A DNA stretch of 64,000 nt from Aralia elata. Its lineage: Eukaryota; Streptophyta; Magnoliopsida; Apiales; Araliaceae. The position numbers were made by a program, and so were the translations under genes. The notes beneath the pieces were generated by a model. That model saw nothing but the letters and a program-made list of their open reading frames with translations, was not told the DNA's origin and ran no database searches. The stretch covers positions 1 through 64,000 of the forward strand of contig JAVJAP010000356.1 of NCBI GenBank assembly GCA_034770075.1. Reading direction: 5' to 3'. This document shows positions 22,228 through 33,360 of this stretch, one piece after another (position 1 is the first letter of the stretch; each line of letters begins with the position of its first letter).

Positions 22228-24298
22228 TGTCGACGCCGGTTTTTTTCTCGCCTCTTCCGATTTCTCTTTTTGCCTTTTGATTGATGATTTTTTGGGGAAA
22301 AGGTCGGCATTAATGTCGACGGGGTTTTGAAAGATCGCCTTTTTATGATGAGTCAATTAACCAGAGTCGCCAGTTGGTATATTTGAAATGGATGTACCAA
22401 CTCATCCGAGTTTTCGTTTTTTTTTTATAAATCGCTAGCTCATATGTGACTCCGAATTAATTGGTCTGCGAATCGAGATTCATAGAGTTCGGGGGCTTGC
22501 TTAAGTGAGGGGAAGGTGTTAGGCACCCCTTGACTTCCGTGAAACACGGTTACCACAATCTTGATGCTGTCCTATCCTTTAATTCATGAAATGTGTGTGT
22601 ATGCGCGTGTGCATGTGTGTGTACCTATATGAATGTTGTGGTGAGTTTGTATGAAAGAATCATTTGGATTTTTAGGGAAAGTCGTGCTTTAATTTGGGAA
22701 CGCTTCGGAATGTCTTTTCGGCATACACGAGAAAGCTTTATGAAAAAAAGGTTTGATTTTAATTGTCAAAACTAGGAGATTTTCATTAGGCGTCGTTTTG
22801 GCAAAAATAGGAGTTTATTAAACCTTTAGCCAAAATAGGAATCGAGATTTGTACGTTGTTTTCATAAATGATAGGCAATTTCTAGGATCTCTTTCGCCCT
22901 ATGTATCAAGGTTTAATAAAACGTTTAGTTCTTTTTATAAAAAACCATTTTTCGTGACATTTGAAAACAACTTCTGTTTAGCTTTCTCGTAGAATAGGAA
23001 TCGACTTTCGTTAGCATTTCCAATTTTTAGCCTCGTGATGCTAATATCCTACTTTGATTGATTTTAGAAAAATCTTTATTGTTTTGGCCTTGAAATCCCT
23101 TGTTTGGTGTTGCAAATCAAATTAAATATCAAAACGCATAGGGGCTACTTACGGGCATGTAAGCCATCAAAATACCCCGAACGCCAACAATCACATATTT
23201 TCACTACTACGGGGCCTTAAACCCGATTCTCGCCTTAGCGTCGTTTTAAGGCCCGACGGTTACATGATACAAAAACGAGCACCTTGAATCTATTACATGC
23301 ATCAAAACGTCCATCATCGGATTTGGACCACGGGGTCGCGTTCCTAGGCTCACACCCGATATTGCTACATACCCACAAAATGAATACTACAAAACTAATC
23401 AACACGGATTTGCCTAATACACCGTGATATCCGAAAATGACAATCTAAATAAATTACACCCAATGAATCATCATAAACGAGCTAGAAATTTCACTAACTG
23501 GATATCCTCGGGTTATTAGGAAGAATTTTGTTCCGATGGAAACCTCACTAATAATCCCTAATCCATGATTGTCCGACAAGATACATGAAAATTACATTTA
23601 ATTTAACCAACCAATACGATATAAATTGCTAGAATAAAGAGAAATTTTACCTTGCAAATGATCTCAAATGGATGTAAACTTGTATATTTGAAATAGGATT
23701 AGAAGGATATTTGATACAACAAAAATCAAAAGAGTATAAATCTTCTCTTTTTTCTCTCTTTTCTTCCTATTTTGTTGCAAAAACTTGCTCCTTTTCCTCT
23801 CTATTTCCGTGTTCTTGCTGTTGCAGAATTCTTCTTCTTTTTCCAAATTTCTGAACTCTTCAACCTCCTGTATGCTGCAACGAAACTGAGCTGAAATAGG
23901 CTGGCTGGCCGCCTGCCTTCCACTCACCTGATTTCGAGTTCCGTGTTTCGAGTTCCGTGTTTTCAAAAGGCGCACTATTTGGCCGCAGATCAATCCGCCG
24001 CTGGACGGTTTGACTTTCTCGATTTTCGTGCCACGCCTCGATTTTCATGCCGTAACGTCGGTTTTCGCTGACAAGCTCGTATTTTGCAGTCCGGGAATTT
24101 CCGTGAGACGTGCCACCTCATTCGGGAATGCCCGCTTCGGACGGCCTTATTGTCACGTCAGCTTTGGTCGCCAATCATTGCGGTGGTGTTGGACGTTCGC
24201 ACTTGTGCCCACTCCTTCGCTCCCGCAAGCCGGTTTAAATGACGATTTCGCCCTCCTGTCATGGTTAGTACAGGGAACGCAAAAATTGGTTGTCTACA
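22228..24298 (-). repeat. 5' LTR of the Tat element
   Basis: A 2071 bp LTR bounded by TGTCGACGCCGG at the left and TTGTCTACA at the right, giving short inverted ends (TGTCGAC against TGTAGAC on the other strand). It is flanked internally by the PBS and externally by CTTGC. It is collinear with 4395-7224. It holds no gene. Confidence 0.9.
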
Positions 24299-24303
24299 CT
24301 TGC
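24299..24303. repeat. Target-site duplication CTTGC, right
   Basis: CTTGC directly follows the right LTR and matches 4389-4393 at the other end of the element. Confidence 0.8.
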
Positions 24304-25229
24304 TATGGATGATCAAAACTTGATCTTCCTCTTCTTCTTCCTTGATCTGCCCAAGCTCTCTTTCTCTCTCTAGAGTTCTTTTGCTTTCTCTCTCAATTTC
24401 TTTAGAGTTTCCTCTCTTAGATTTAGGAATTGGCAAGGAGGAATGAATAAAATGGCTTCTATTTATAGGAAGTCTAAGAGTTAGGGTAATTTAGTCTTTT
24501 AGCCCCTTCTTAGCTTCTCCCCTAAGTTTCTCCTAACTTAACCATGGTTACTTACTAGCCACCCATGGTTAATTGGTGGGGGATAAGATGACAAACTTAC
24601 TTAGGAAGCTCTCCCCTCCCATTGGTCCATTAAATTCCACTTGGATTAAGTTAGGTTTTAGTTAGCCTAACTTGGTCTTCTTTGCTTAGTTTGGTTACTT
24701 CAACCAATTAGTTAGCCGCAATATTTGACTTTACCTTTTCGATTGACTTTCGTATCTCTACCGTATAATATTTCGTATTATACTCGTATTATTCTCGTAT
24801 TCTAGTCATATAATCTTTTGTATTATTCTCATATTATACTCGTATAATCTTTCGTATTATACTCGTATTATTCTCGGTTGACTTTCGAAATTCGTTCCAC
24901 AAGCCGAAAAATCGTGTTTTTCGTTTCTGAATTTTATTAAAGATTACGTCTCGTGACATCATATAAACGTTATGGCGTTCTTCGAAAAATCAAAAAACGT
25001 AAAAGGCGTTTTTAGCGTGAATAGTGTTTTTACGTCTTTTCCCGGAAATTTTTTATTTTCATCTACGAAATCCTAGTTCGTAAATTCTACCACGTAAACA
25101 CCATCTAGGTCATAATACGACTTTTAAACACATACAATCATATTTACACATAATAATGTTAATAAAACTCATTTTGTTAGATATTCATAAACCCAAATAA
25201 TAAATTACACGAATTATCAGGTTGTCACA
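24304..25229 (-). repeat. Fragment of an older Gypsy-type LTR, split by the Tat insertion
   Basis: Reading the minus strand, it opens at 25229 with TGTGACAACCTGATAATT, a common Gypsy LTR start. It contains a TATA box (24459-24468) and a purine-rich leader, and is then cut by the Tat element at 24303. The other half should lie left of 4389, where CT-rich sequence (4330-4388) continues plausibly but noisily. Around 24760-24900 there is a short tandem array of CGTATTATTCTCGTATT-like units. Confidence 0.6.
24459..24468 (-). promoter_or_regulatory. TATA box of the older LTR
   Basis: CTATAAATAG on the minus strand, 770 bp from the LTR start, followed by a purine-rich leader. It fits an RNA polymerase II LTR promoter. 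Confidence 0.5.
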
Positions 25230-26388
25230 TGTTAGGTTGAATTAAAACTCTGTAATAGCTAAGTTGTCCAAGGCCAGAAGACGATCGTAGAGCTGAAGGC
25301 AATGTTACTCTAAGATCCCAGAGTAGACTGAAGACAGCCAGATATCGTAGAGTACACGCCAGATCGTAGAGCCAAAATCGCAGAGTTACCAGAATTCGTA
25401 GAGCAGAATAATCATTCTACGTTTTCACTCTAAGGAAGCCCAGATCGTAGAGCGCAGTCGTTTGACAAGTCAGTGACAAGTTATGACAAGCTCATCAACC
25501 TTAACACTCGACCCTCTAAGGTTATCTTCAGATGATTTTGCGATAAGGACAAGTCGACAAAGCCTCTATCTAACAGCTATTTTAGCAGAGTCAAAGGATA
25601 TGTGACTGCTGCTGCACTGTTTATAGTACTAAAGAAAATGACCTGAGATGGTCCAAGCAGGCAGCAATTTGAAGTCAAACAATGGAAGAATGACAAGTGT
25701 CCAAGCTAGAATGGAGTAACTGTAACTCTCCAACGGGAAGATCCTCAGAAAAAATCTATATAAGAACAACAATTTGAAGCATAATATATACAACGAATCG
25801 ATCAAGTCCAAGTGCTGAAACTCTGAGTTCATACAAGCTTCACTCTACGATTCCAAGAAACACACTATGTTGCTAAGTCATTTGAAGAGAACCTTGAAGC
25901 AACTTAGCAACACCTCAAAACAAATAACTTCTCTTAGTGATTAGTCAGATCTAAGTGATCTTTTGTAAACCAAGTCTATGTGACTTGAAGAATTCTTTGT
26001 TAGTCACTTGTGTAAAAGTTCTTAGTGAACTGTAGTCTTGGTGATTACTCTCCTTAGTGGAATATCTCTACTCGCGCAGTAGAAGAGAGAATTACGAGAC
26101 TTTTGTACTCTGAACCTCTTAAAAATATCTTGTGTTCTTTATCTTTCTACATTTCATTTTCTGTCACTCTACATTTTTGTATCTGGAACTTATTTCTACA
26201 ATTGCTCGCTAAATTTAAAACTGTGTGTTTTTCATTAATCTTTGAAGGGTTTTCAAAATACAATTCCGTTGTGCTTAATTAATCAATTAATTTGTTTAAC
26301 TGATTTGGTAACATATCTTTAAAAAAAAAATTTAAAGAATCTGTTCAACCCCCCTTCTCGATCTCTTTGTGCCTTTCTGAGAATAACA
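25230..26388 (+). repeat. Copia-like solo LTR, copy 1
   Basis: A 1159 bp LTR from TGTTAGGTTGAATT to GAGAATAACA (inverted ends TGTTA and TAACA). A TATA box (CTATATAAG) at 25756-25764 sets the plus orientation. Near the end is the pyrimidine-rich TTCAACCCCCCTTCTCGATC stretch common in Copia LTR ends. Repeated GTAGAG motifs fill the first 250 bp. No PBS or coding remnant follows, so it is a solo LTR or truncated element. A second copy lies inverted at 43401-45785. No clean target duplication was found. Confidence 0.75.
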
Positions 26389-27130
26389 TCTTGAACTGAA
26401 ACCGCATTGTACCGGTAGCAGTTCAAGATTTTTTTATACCAAAATTGCACCGGTCGATTTATATTTTGAACCGCACTGCACCGACTTGCACCAGACTAAA
26501 GTTAAAAATACTTTTCACTTAACTTTTATTAAATTAGTTTAATAGTTTTACAACATACATTACAATAACGTTCATTAAAATAGCACAAGAAATATCAACA
26601 AGTAATATAAGAATATATGTTAAATAAAATTAAGATAAATTTATCATTTAATATATATCAACTATATATAAAAATATTCATAAATTAACTTTTGATATGC
26701 AAAAGTAAAAACTAATAAAAATATATGTTGGAGTAACTTTATGATTATATATATTATTATATAAGAATAATAATACTATGAAATATAGAGATATAATTAG
26801 AATAAACAAGTATATATAGAGTGGTTCAAGGATCGGTATATTACCGATTCAAGAAGCTGTGCAGCTCACCATAAGTTCAGATGTAAATACCAAAATTCAA
26901 CTGCACCGGTCTCGATTTAATTATTTTTGCATTAAAATTGTATCGGTGAGACCAATAGTTCAAATAAAAATTGACACTTTCGATGCGGTCCCACCAATTT
27001 TAAATCGATTTCGATATAAATTGTCATCCCCACTCACAAGGCACAACCAGCGATTAAAAAAAATATCTTCCATCCGAAGGAAACTATTTTTGCCGTTTGG
27101 TTGCGGAATTATACGCGTCTAATAAAACAT
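26389..27130. repeat. AT-rich repeat with GCACCG motifs, unidentified
   Basis: Both ends carry related short motifs (GCACTGCACCGACTTGCACC near 26470, CTGCACCGGTCTCGATT near 26900) around a very AT-rich centre. This resembles a decayed non-autonomous DNA transposon, but no clean terminal repeat or target duplication was found. It ends just upstream of the IST1-like gene. Confidence 0.3.
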
Positions 27131-27342
27131 AGTCCCATATTTTCTAACCAGGGGAATTACTTCTGTGTTTTAGGATTATACGCGTCTATAATTAAATAAA
27201 TCAATATATTTCTCGTCTCTCTCTTCGTCATCGTCCCATCTCTTCTCACTCTCCTCTTCAAAAATTTCCTTTTATTTTGGGTTCAAATTAATCACTCACG
27301 CAATAATTTTGTTTGGCGATTCTGATCTGAGCGATTTGAAGG

Positions 27343-28169
27343 ATGTCGATGCTAGATTCTTTCTTCAACAAGGGCTTCAAAGCTGCTAAATGGTAGATTT
27401 ATCCCTAAATAGCTTCTCTTTCTTGTCAATTTATAGCTATAGCTTTGAATCTTAGATACCAATTCAGCAAAAACCAAAAATCAGTTCTATACTGTGCTGG
27501 ATTGAACTGCAGAACTTTTTTAAAATTAAACACGAAATATGGAATTTGATAATTTCAGTTTTTCCCTTTACCGAGTTACTGATACGTAAATTATGTTATA
27601 AATGATTAAGCTATTTTTCTAGTACTATACTTAATTGACAATTACACTGCTTTGATCTTCAGTGAGTAAGAGAAGTGATGATTTCCATTTTTTCCCTTTA
27701 TTTAGTTTTCTCAGCCGAAGAGAGGCATGAGTTATGGAATGAACTTGACATGAATTTTGTGATGTATATGTTATGTATAGTAAAACCCTACTCAAGCTGA
27801 CAATTCCCCGCATTAAGTTGCTGAGAAACCGTAGAGAAATTCAGATAAAGCAGATGCGCAGGGACATTGCCAAGCTCCTTGAAACTGGCCAAGAAGCCAC
27901 AGCTCGCATTCGGGTAGAAGCCAATTTTTTGTTTTTACTATCTCAATTATGTTTTGTTGCTGTTAGTATGAAAATTTGATCACCTTGGCTTTGATAGATG
28001 AAATATAATGTGCTTGTATTAATAATCTTTCAATTCAGTGATAAAATAGGAAATCTTTTGCTCAGGTTGAACATATTATAAGGGAGGAGAAAATGATGGC
28101 AGCTCAGGAGATCATTGAGTTGTTCTGTGAACTTATTACTGTCCGCCTTCCTATTATTGAAGCTCAAAG
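27343..28169 (+). CDS. IST1-like ESCRT-III regulator, 5' exons only
   Basis: Three exons are seen. Exon 1 is 27343-27392 (MSMLDSFFNKGFKAAK), exon 2 is 27781-27913 (KTLLKLTIPRIKLLRNRREI through QEATARIR), exon 3 is 28066-28169 (VEHIIREEKMMAAQEIIELF through IIEAQR). All junctions are GT-AG and the frame is kept. This is the N-terminal half of the Ist1 domain, whose family binds ESCRT-III and Vps4 in multivesicular-body sorting at endosomes. The start is the first ATG after a CT-rich 5' UTR-like stretch. The expected next exon (helices after an EC-type turn) is absent from the window: intron 3 runs into a MITE at 28242 and LTR DNA at 28578. It is either a truncated copy or a gene displaced by retrotransposons. 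No stop or frameshift was seen in the three exons. Confidence 0.85.
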
Positions 28170-28241
28170 GTTACTTCTAACTTCAATTCTTGCTTCAGTT
28201 TATATTTTTGCTTCAACTGTTGTATATTGGCTTTAGTAGTA

Positions 28242-28500
28242 CTCCCTCCATTTCAAAATATTTGATCAATATTGACTTTTTAAAAGTTTATTTGAGACAT
28301 TTTTAAATTTAAAATTTGAATGATTCATTTATGTTTTTAAAACAATAAATCTGATAATTGGTAGTACTTTTTAGATAGTTTATAATATTCATAATTGAAT
28401 TGAGAAAAATAAATGGATTCATAACACTTTTGAATTTGAAAATGTTTCAAATTGAATTTTAAAAACTTAATATTGATCTCATATATTGGAATGGAGGGAG
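28242..28500. mobile_element. Stowaway-like MITE in IST1-like intron 3
   Basis: A 259 bp element with inverted ends CTCCCTCCATTTCAAAATAT and ATATATTGGAATGGAGGGAG, and TA on both sides (28240-28241, 28501-28502). TA duplication and the CTCCCTCC end are typical of Tc1/mariner MITEs. The interior is AT-rich and partly palindromic. Confidence 0.8.
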
Positions 28501-28577
28501 TAGTATGTTATTGCTATACCATTTTACTGGAAAAACGAGAACAAAGATATAGAAAATGAAAAAACAAGAATGGAATG

Positions 28578-31352
28578 TGTGACGCCCCCAAATTCGGGTA
28601 CCTTCAAACCCGTATTCAGTGTTATACGGTACAACCCATTTAACATACTAATTTATAAAATAGCTGCAATTACTACATCAGAGTTATTTATCCCATGTAT
28701 GAAGACCTTTAGTTGCTTTTATTACATGATAGATATTGTATTTACATCACAAAAGTCTTATCTATTACAAATAACCATCTCTGACTATTCATTAAGTTTG
28801 CCTTTGCCTTTATCCTTTCCGGACCCTTCTATTCGATTATGCTTAGTTGAAAATATTTATATTCAAAGCAAGAATGAACATTCAATTGCTCAACAAGTAA
28901 TAACAGTTAATAAATATCATATGCAAGAAATAAATGATCTCTTTAAGATATACTTCTACAATGATGTAAGAGGTGTGAAAGTAACTGAAATCATTCTGAA
29001 TAATAACATGATTCGTTTACATTTTTGAAACGACGTACTGACTTTTGAATGCTGAGTGGTCACAAGACTATGAACTCTTCCTTTTCATTTTTCTAAAAAG
29101 GTTTTAACAGAATTTCATCTCTAAACCGTCTAACTTACGGATAGGGTGGGTGATCAGCCCGTTATGCTTTGTATTGATCAATACTATCTGCGGGAACGTC
29201 ATTTGCGTTTATCATCACCGCCTTTTGGCGCAATATAAAATTTTCTAATTCAGGGATGTTCATTCTCAGTCTGGAGTCCAAACCAAAACAATTTAGTTAG
29301 ACAACTTTATCTATTCAACAATAATATTTCAAGACTTAATGTAAAAGCAATAAAATAGTTTAATCTGTGTCTAGCCGAATCAAATGGCTTAGACTACTTT
29401 TAAACAACTTATGTATATCGATATTAAGAATATGCATCACAACAAGCTTTTATCATAGATTCATGAAGCTTGAAGATTCTTTTATAACATTTTGCAATAT
29501 AATAAACTCTAGAGAATTTATATTGCATTCAACATATAGTATGAATGAGGTTTAGATATTTGCTCAAGGGTAAACAAGTTCAGGATACTTGCCTTGCTCG
29601 TAGGTTACGATTACAGTTTTAGCTTAACTTTGCTTCACGTATCCTACACGCCTATATCCATGTGTAGGTATACATTAGCTATATGTACTTAATACACATA
29701 TATCAATAAACTACACATACCTGTTGCCTACATAACCAGCCACATTTAAAGTAAATTAAGACTTCATAGTTGCATTTCCTTTTACTCCTGCTTTACATTC
29801 CACTTGTTTTCATTTTGAAAACTATTTGCTTCCTTTTTAGAAATCTTTTACTTAGCTTTCTTGACATAGCCAAATTATGTTTGGTCAGTCTACCTACTAC
29901 TATTAACATGCATTGTGGCTTAAGAGATCCAATTAAACATGCACCATACATAAAATCTCTTGTCAGTTCTGCAGCACAGTGCGACTGCGCTGCATTTAAG
30001 CCTAAGAGTGATGCGGTCGCGCACTCCTATTCAGGCTTAGGACTGAGCTTTTCAATGCATATCTCACTTTCTAGCATGCTGGGGTCTTATAACATAACTT
30101 ACAACACATGATAAACAAGTTTTATACCAGTTTTGGTCCCCACATTACTTGCATCAAGTTTCCTTTCAAAACAGTATAGTTTTTCCTTTGAAATCTATTG
30201 TCAAACCATACCAATGCTTTCATATTTAGTCTAGGCTATAAAGGACTAAATCGTTAGATCATAAACGACTTATCTATGCAAGCTATAAGGTTCAGTTCAC
30301 AAAAAACACATCTTGTGACTTCTGCAGACCAGCGCGGCCGCGCTGGTCTTTGACTGGTAGCGACACGGCCGCGCCACTTTAGATGCGAGCCAAAACATGC
30401 TCTGTTTTCTGCAGAGCTTGAAAATCAATACTCTAAATCATCTATGATGCTTCCTAGCTGCACTTTCATAAGTTTAGACAACTAGAACCAAGGTTCCTTT
30501 CTTATTTCACATTACCAAATATCATATACATCCATTAAATTCTCTAAATTCTCAGATTTTTAGAACGTAACTTTATTTAAACAATCTATCAAACAACAAG
30601 TGGGCATTGATTCAGGAGTTTAGTTTTCATAGGATTTCAATTATAATCTATTCCAGATTTCCAATGGAAATCATATACAATTAACACTATCTTTATCAAT
30701 CTCTTCTTTTATACCAATTATAGATACATAATTCCTTTAATTACTTATGAGCCCATCCAATCCACATAACAGAGAAAAAATATTACCTCTTAAGCTAAAA
30801 TCTTGCTTAATTGTTTGATTACAGCTTCTGAGATCCTTCTTCAGCTAGACTTTACTTCAATTAGGATTTTTATCCAAATCAATTGGTTGACACTGCTCCT
30901 TATTAACTTATGGATTTTCTTAGTTTGGACAACATGTAAACATAGAAGCCTGAGATAGAAGAAAAATGGGATGCCTCGGTTTTGATTTTATAGAGAGATC
31001 CAACCTTGCTCTTCACAAATTAGACTTGCTTGATACGTATATATAGGATTGTTGGGTCTATCCTCTATTTAGCTTAACTGTTTGACAGTTCCAGCTTCAT
31101 AACTCTCATGACTCGGCCTTAATACTTGGGGGTTACTCTTATAATAAAACTCAGCTCCTGCTTTCCACCACTTAAAACACATAATACACATATAATATAT
31201 TTACTAATACATATGACATTCTATATTACATTACATACATTAAATATTATAATGTATAATACCAAAAAATCTTTTCCATAAAAATGGAAACTATGCATAA
31301 AATAATAATAATTTATTTAATGCAATAAATTTATTATATTAAATAAATTTAA
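28578..31352. repeat. LTR-like DNA, Gypsy type, right end unclear
   Basis: It opens at 28578 with TGTGACGCCCCCAAATTCGGGTACC, like the LTR whose minus strand starts at 60825. The rest is AT-rich with no coding frame. It holds a TATA-like stretch at about 31040 and two GC-rich islands (29970-30030 and 30320-30380). It runs up to the left LTR of the chromovirus at 31353. I could not place its other end or a target duplication. Confidence 0.5.
30326..30349. other. Perfect 24 bp GC-rich palindrome
   Basis: A self-complementary stretch centred on GCGCGGCCGCGC with arms AGACCA and TGGTCT. A related imperfect GC island (CGACACGGCCGCGCCAC) follows 11 bp later. It could form a cruciform or hairpin and is the only strongly GC-rich point for hundreds of bases apart from 29970-30030. 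Confidence 0.8.
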
Positions 31353-31718
31353 TGATAAACTCCACGGCACGCTTGCGTGAGGTGGTCGTCGCCCGGATCG
31401 TTTCTAACAACTTGATAGGATGGATAGACGGTAATCTTGGTACAATTGCTTGCAAATGAATTATGCGTAGGATGAACACCAACGACACCTCGACCCCTCG
31501 CTTATATTGAAGCGGTAATCTTGGTACAATCGACGATTGATGCGGTAGAAGACGCCACACACAACTATGAATGGTTGTATGATAAGTCAATTATGAATCT
31601 CTCAAGAAAACTAAGGAATACTTTGGAATTCTTCAAAGAACCACAAGTAGAGAAACAAACTCACAATAATATTGATAATGCTGAAAATTGGTTGGTTAAA
31701 CCATTACATCATGAAGCT

Positions 31719-31726
31719 TATTTATA
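31719..31726 (-). promoter_or_regulatory. TATA box in the left chromovirus LTR
   Basis: TATAAATA on the minus strand, about 530 bp into the LTR; the same motif is at 37809-37816 in the right LTR. Confidence 0.55.
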
Positions 31727-31767
31727 CTAAGCTTGAGAACAATCTAGAATCAAACAAACCCTAAAAA

Positions 31768-31981
31768 ACACCATTACATAAAACAAGGAACCTTGTTTTA
31801 GGGAAGGAAACAATTGGTGGAAAACACCATTACTTAAAACATGGAACCTTGTTTTAGGAAAGGAAACAATTGGTGGAAAACACCATTACTTAAAACATGG
31901 AACCTTGGTTTTAGGGAAGGGAGACCAATTGGTGGTAAACACCATTACCTAAAACATGGAACCCTGTTTTGGGGAAGGAAT
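31768..31981. repeat. Tandem repeat, ~65 bp x 3.3
   Basis: Units begin CACCATTACTTAAAACATGG and include AACCTTGTTTTAGGGAAGGA and CAATTGGTGG. Unit starts are near 31769, 31825, 31881 and 31940. The array is absent from the right LTR. Confidence 0.8.
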
Positions 31982-32122
31982 CCCGCAATCCAAGAAAGTC
32001 AGTTTTCAGCAACATGAAGTCTATTGTGGTGCTTTGGGTACACTTGCTATCAATGTGTTTATGATCTTCGCGTACTTATATCCCGTCTCTACGTTCTCCG
32101 TACTTGTTCCAACCTTGTTCCA

Positions 32123-33360
32123 TTATTCATGAATCATCCCGTTAAGTCCTTTTTTGAGGCGTTTAGCCCGAGTCCTCGTAATGGGTCCAAGTGGTATATG
32201 CAATGGATCTGCTTGGGTTTCGTAATGGGCTTCTAAACTAAGGATGTCCTCATCATACCTCTCGTCTTGAAAATGATTTGTCCTCAAATCTTCACCTACA
32301 TCAAATGGACTTATATCAGAAACATTGAAAGTTGCACCAACAGTATACTCACCGGGTAAAATCCAATTTGTAAGCATTGTTGTTAATGCGTTCAAGCACT
32401 TGAAATGGACCATCTCCTCTTGGAAGTAGTTTTCGAACGCCTTTTGATCAGGAAATCTTTCCTTACGCAAGTGTAGCCACACCCAATCTCTGGGTTCGCA
32501 GATTTCTTGACGCCGACCCTTGTTGGCCTGTTTGGCATATTGGTCCGTCCTCTTCTCATTGTTGAGTCTTGTCTTCTCATGTATCGTCTTAACATAATCA
32601 GCTTTGTTTTTGCCATCCATGTTAGTATACTCGGAAACAGGCAATGGTGTATAAATCCAATGGTGTTAAAGGATTAAAGCCATACACAATTTCAAAAGGT
32701 GAGAATTTAGTAGCAGAGTGAAACAGACCTATTATAAGCAAAACTCAACATGTGGTAGACATTCTTCCCAAAGCTTAATATTCTTTTTAATGATAGCTCT
32801 CAATAATGCAGATAAAGTTCTATTTACTACTTCCGTTTGACCTTCTTTTTGTGTATGACATGTAGTTGAAAACAACAGTTTAGTTCCTATTTTACACCAC
32901 AATGTCTTCCAAAAATAGCTCAAGAATTTAGCATCTCTATTCGAAACAATTGTTCGGGGCATGCCATGCCAGACGCACAAACATGTCTCTAAAGAATTAA
33001 ATCAGCAATATAGGATGCATCATCAGTTTTGTGTGGCATGGGTTATAAAGTGCATTTTATCTGTGCCATTTTTGAAAACCTATCCCACAACCACAAATTA
33101 TAGAATTCCGGATGACCATGCTTAGTTCTCTAGGTAAAACCCAATACAAAGTCCATTAGACAAGTCAAATCCCAAGGTTCCCACTCGAAAATAGGTAATG
33201 GGTGTGGTATAACCCATGGGGTTGAAACACCGAGATTTAGCTTGACGACATGTTAAAGTGCATCTATCACCAAAGATTCGCTTTCCACATTCTCGTTTCA
33301 TATGGGGCCAATAGAAAATGTTCTTGTTATATACAAATAAAGTCTGTATCAACACCAAAA
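32123..33360 (-). pseudogene. Chromovirus integrase remnant
   Basis: Three pieces in order. 33358-33122 holds the zinc-binding CLTCRQAKSR part. 32980-32732 holds the core end (SNRDAKFLSYFWKTLW, then GQTEVVNRTLSALLRAI with the catalytic-type Glu). 32644-32123 holds the C-terminal region (YAKQANKGRRQEI, DWVWLHLRKERFPDQ, GEYTVGATFNVSDISPFDVG, then GPITRTRAKRLKKGL). The last piece stays open through the PPT and ends 133 bp inside the LTR. Frames are broken between the pieces, for example after AFENYF near 32430. Confidence 0.8.

Larger units (their letters stand above)
4395..24298 (-). mobile_element. Tat/Ogre-type Ty3/Gypsy LTR retrotransposon, complete but defective
   Basis: This element of about 19.9 kb lies on the minus strand. 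From its 5' end it has the right LTR (22228-24298), a PBS (22208-22225), leader, gag, protease, predicted intron, RT-RNase H, a second RNase H, integrase, an antisense ORF, a GC-rich spacer, a minisatellite, a PPT (7225-7240) and the left LTR (4395-7224). CTTGC is duplicated on both sides. The extra RNase H between RNase H and integrase is the hallmark of the Tat lineage; the intron between PR and RT is known from Ogre elements. Several in-frame stops and frameshifts in a region of good sequence quality show that it cannot make a full polyprotein. It interrupts an older LTR whose remainder is at 24304-25229. Confidence 0.88.
31353..32255 (-). repeat. Left (3') LTR of the chromovirus
   Basis: 903 bp, TGATAAACTCC to CCTCATCA. 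It has a TATA box on the minus strand at 31719-31726 and a ~65 bp tandem repeat at 31768-31981. The last 133 bp (32123-32255) also encode the end of pol. Confidence 0.8.

Noticed and set aside
4395..24298. Dating the Tat insertion from LTR divergence
   Set aside because: One LTR lies in insertion-rich low-quality sequence, so the difference would be mostly error.
24760..24900. CRISPR-like array of CGTATTATTCTCGTATT units
   Set aside because: Units are contiguous AT-rich tandem repeats in plant LTR DNA with no spacers.
28570..29028. A 152-codon frame starting in the LTR-like DNA
   Set aside because: It covers the LTR start motif and AT-rich DNA; no family resemblance.
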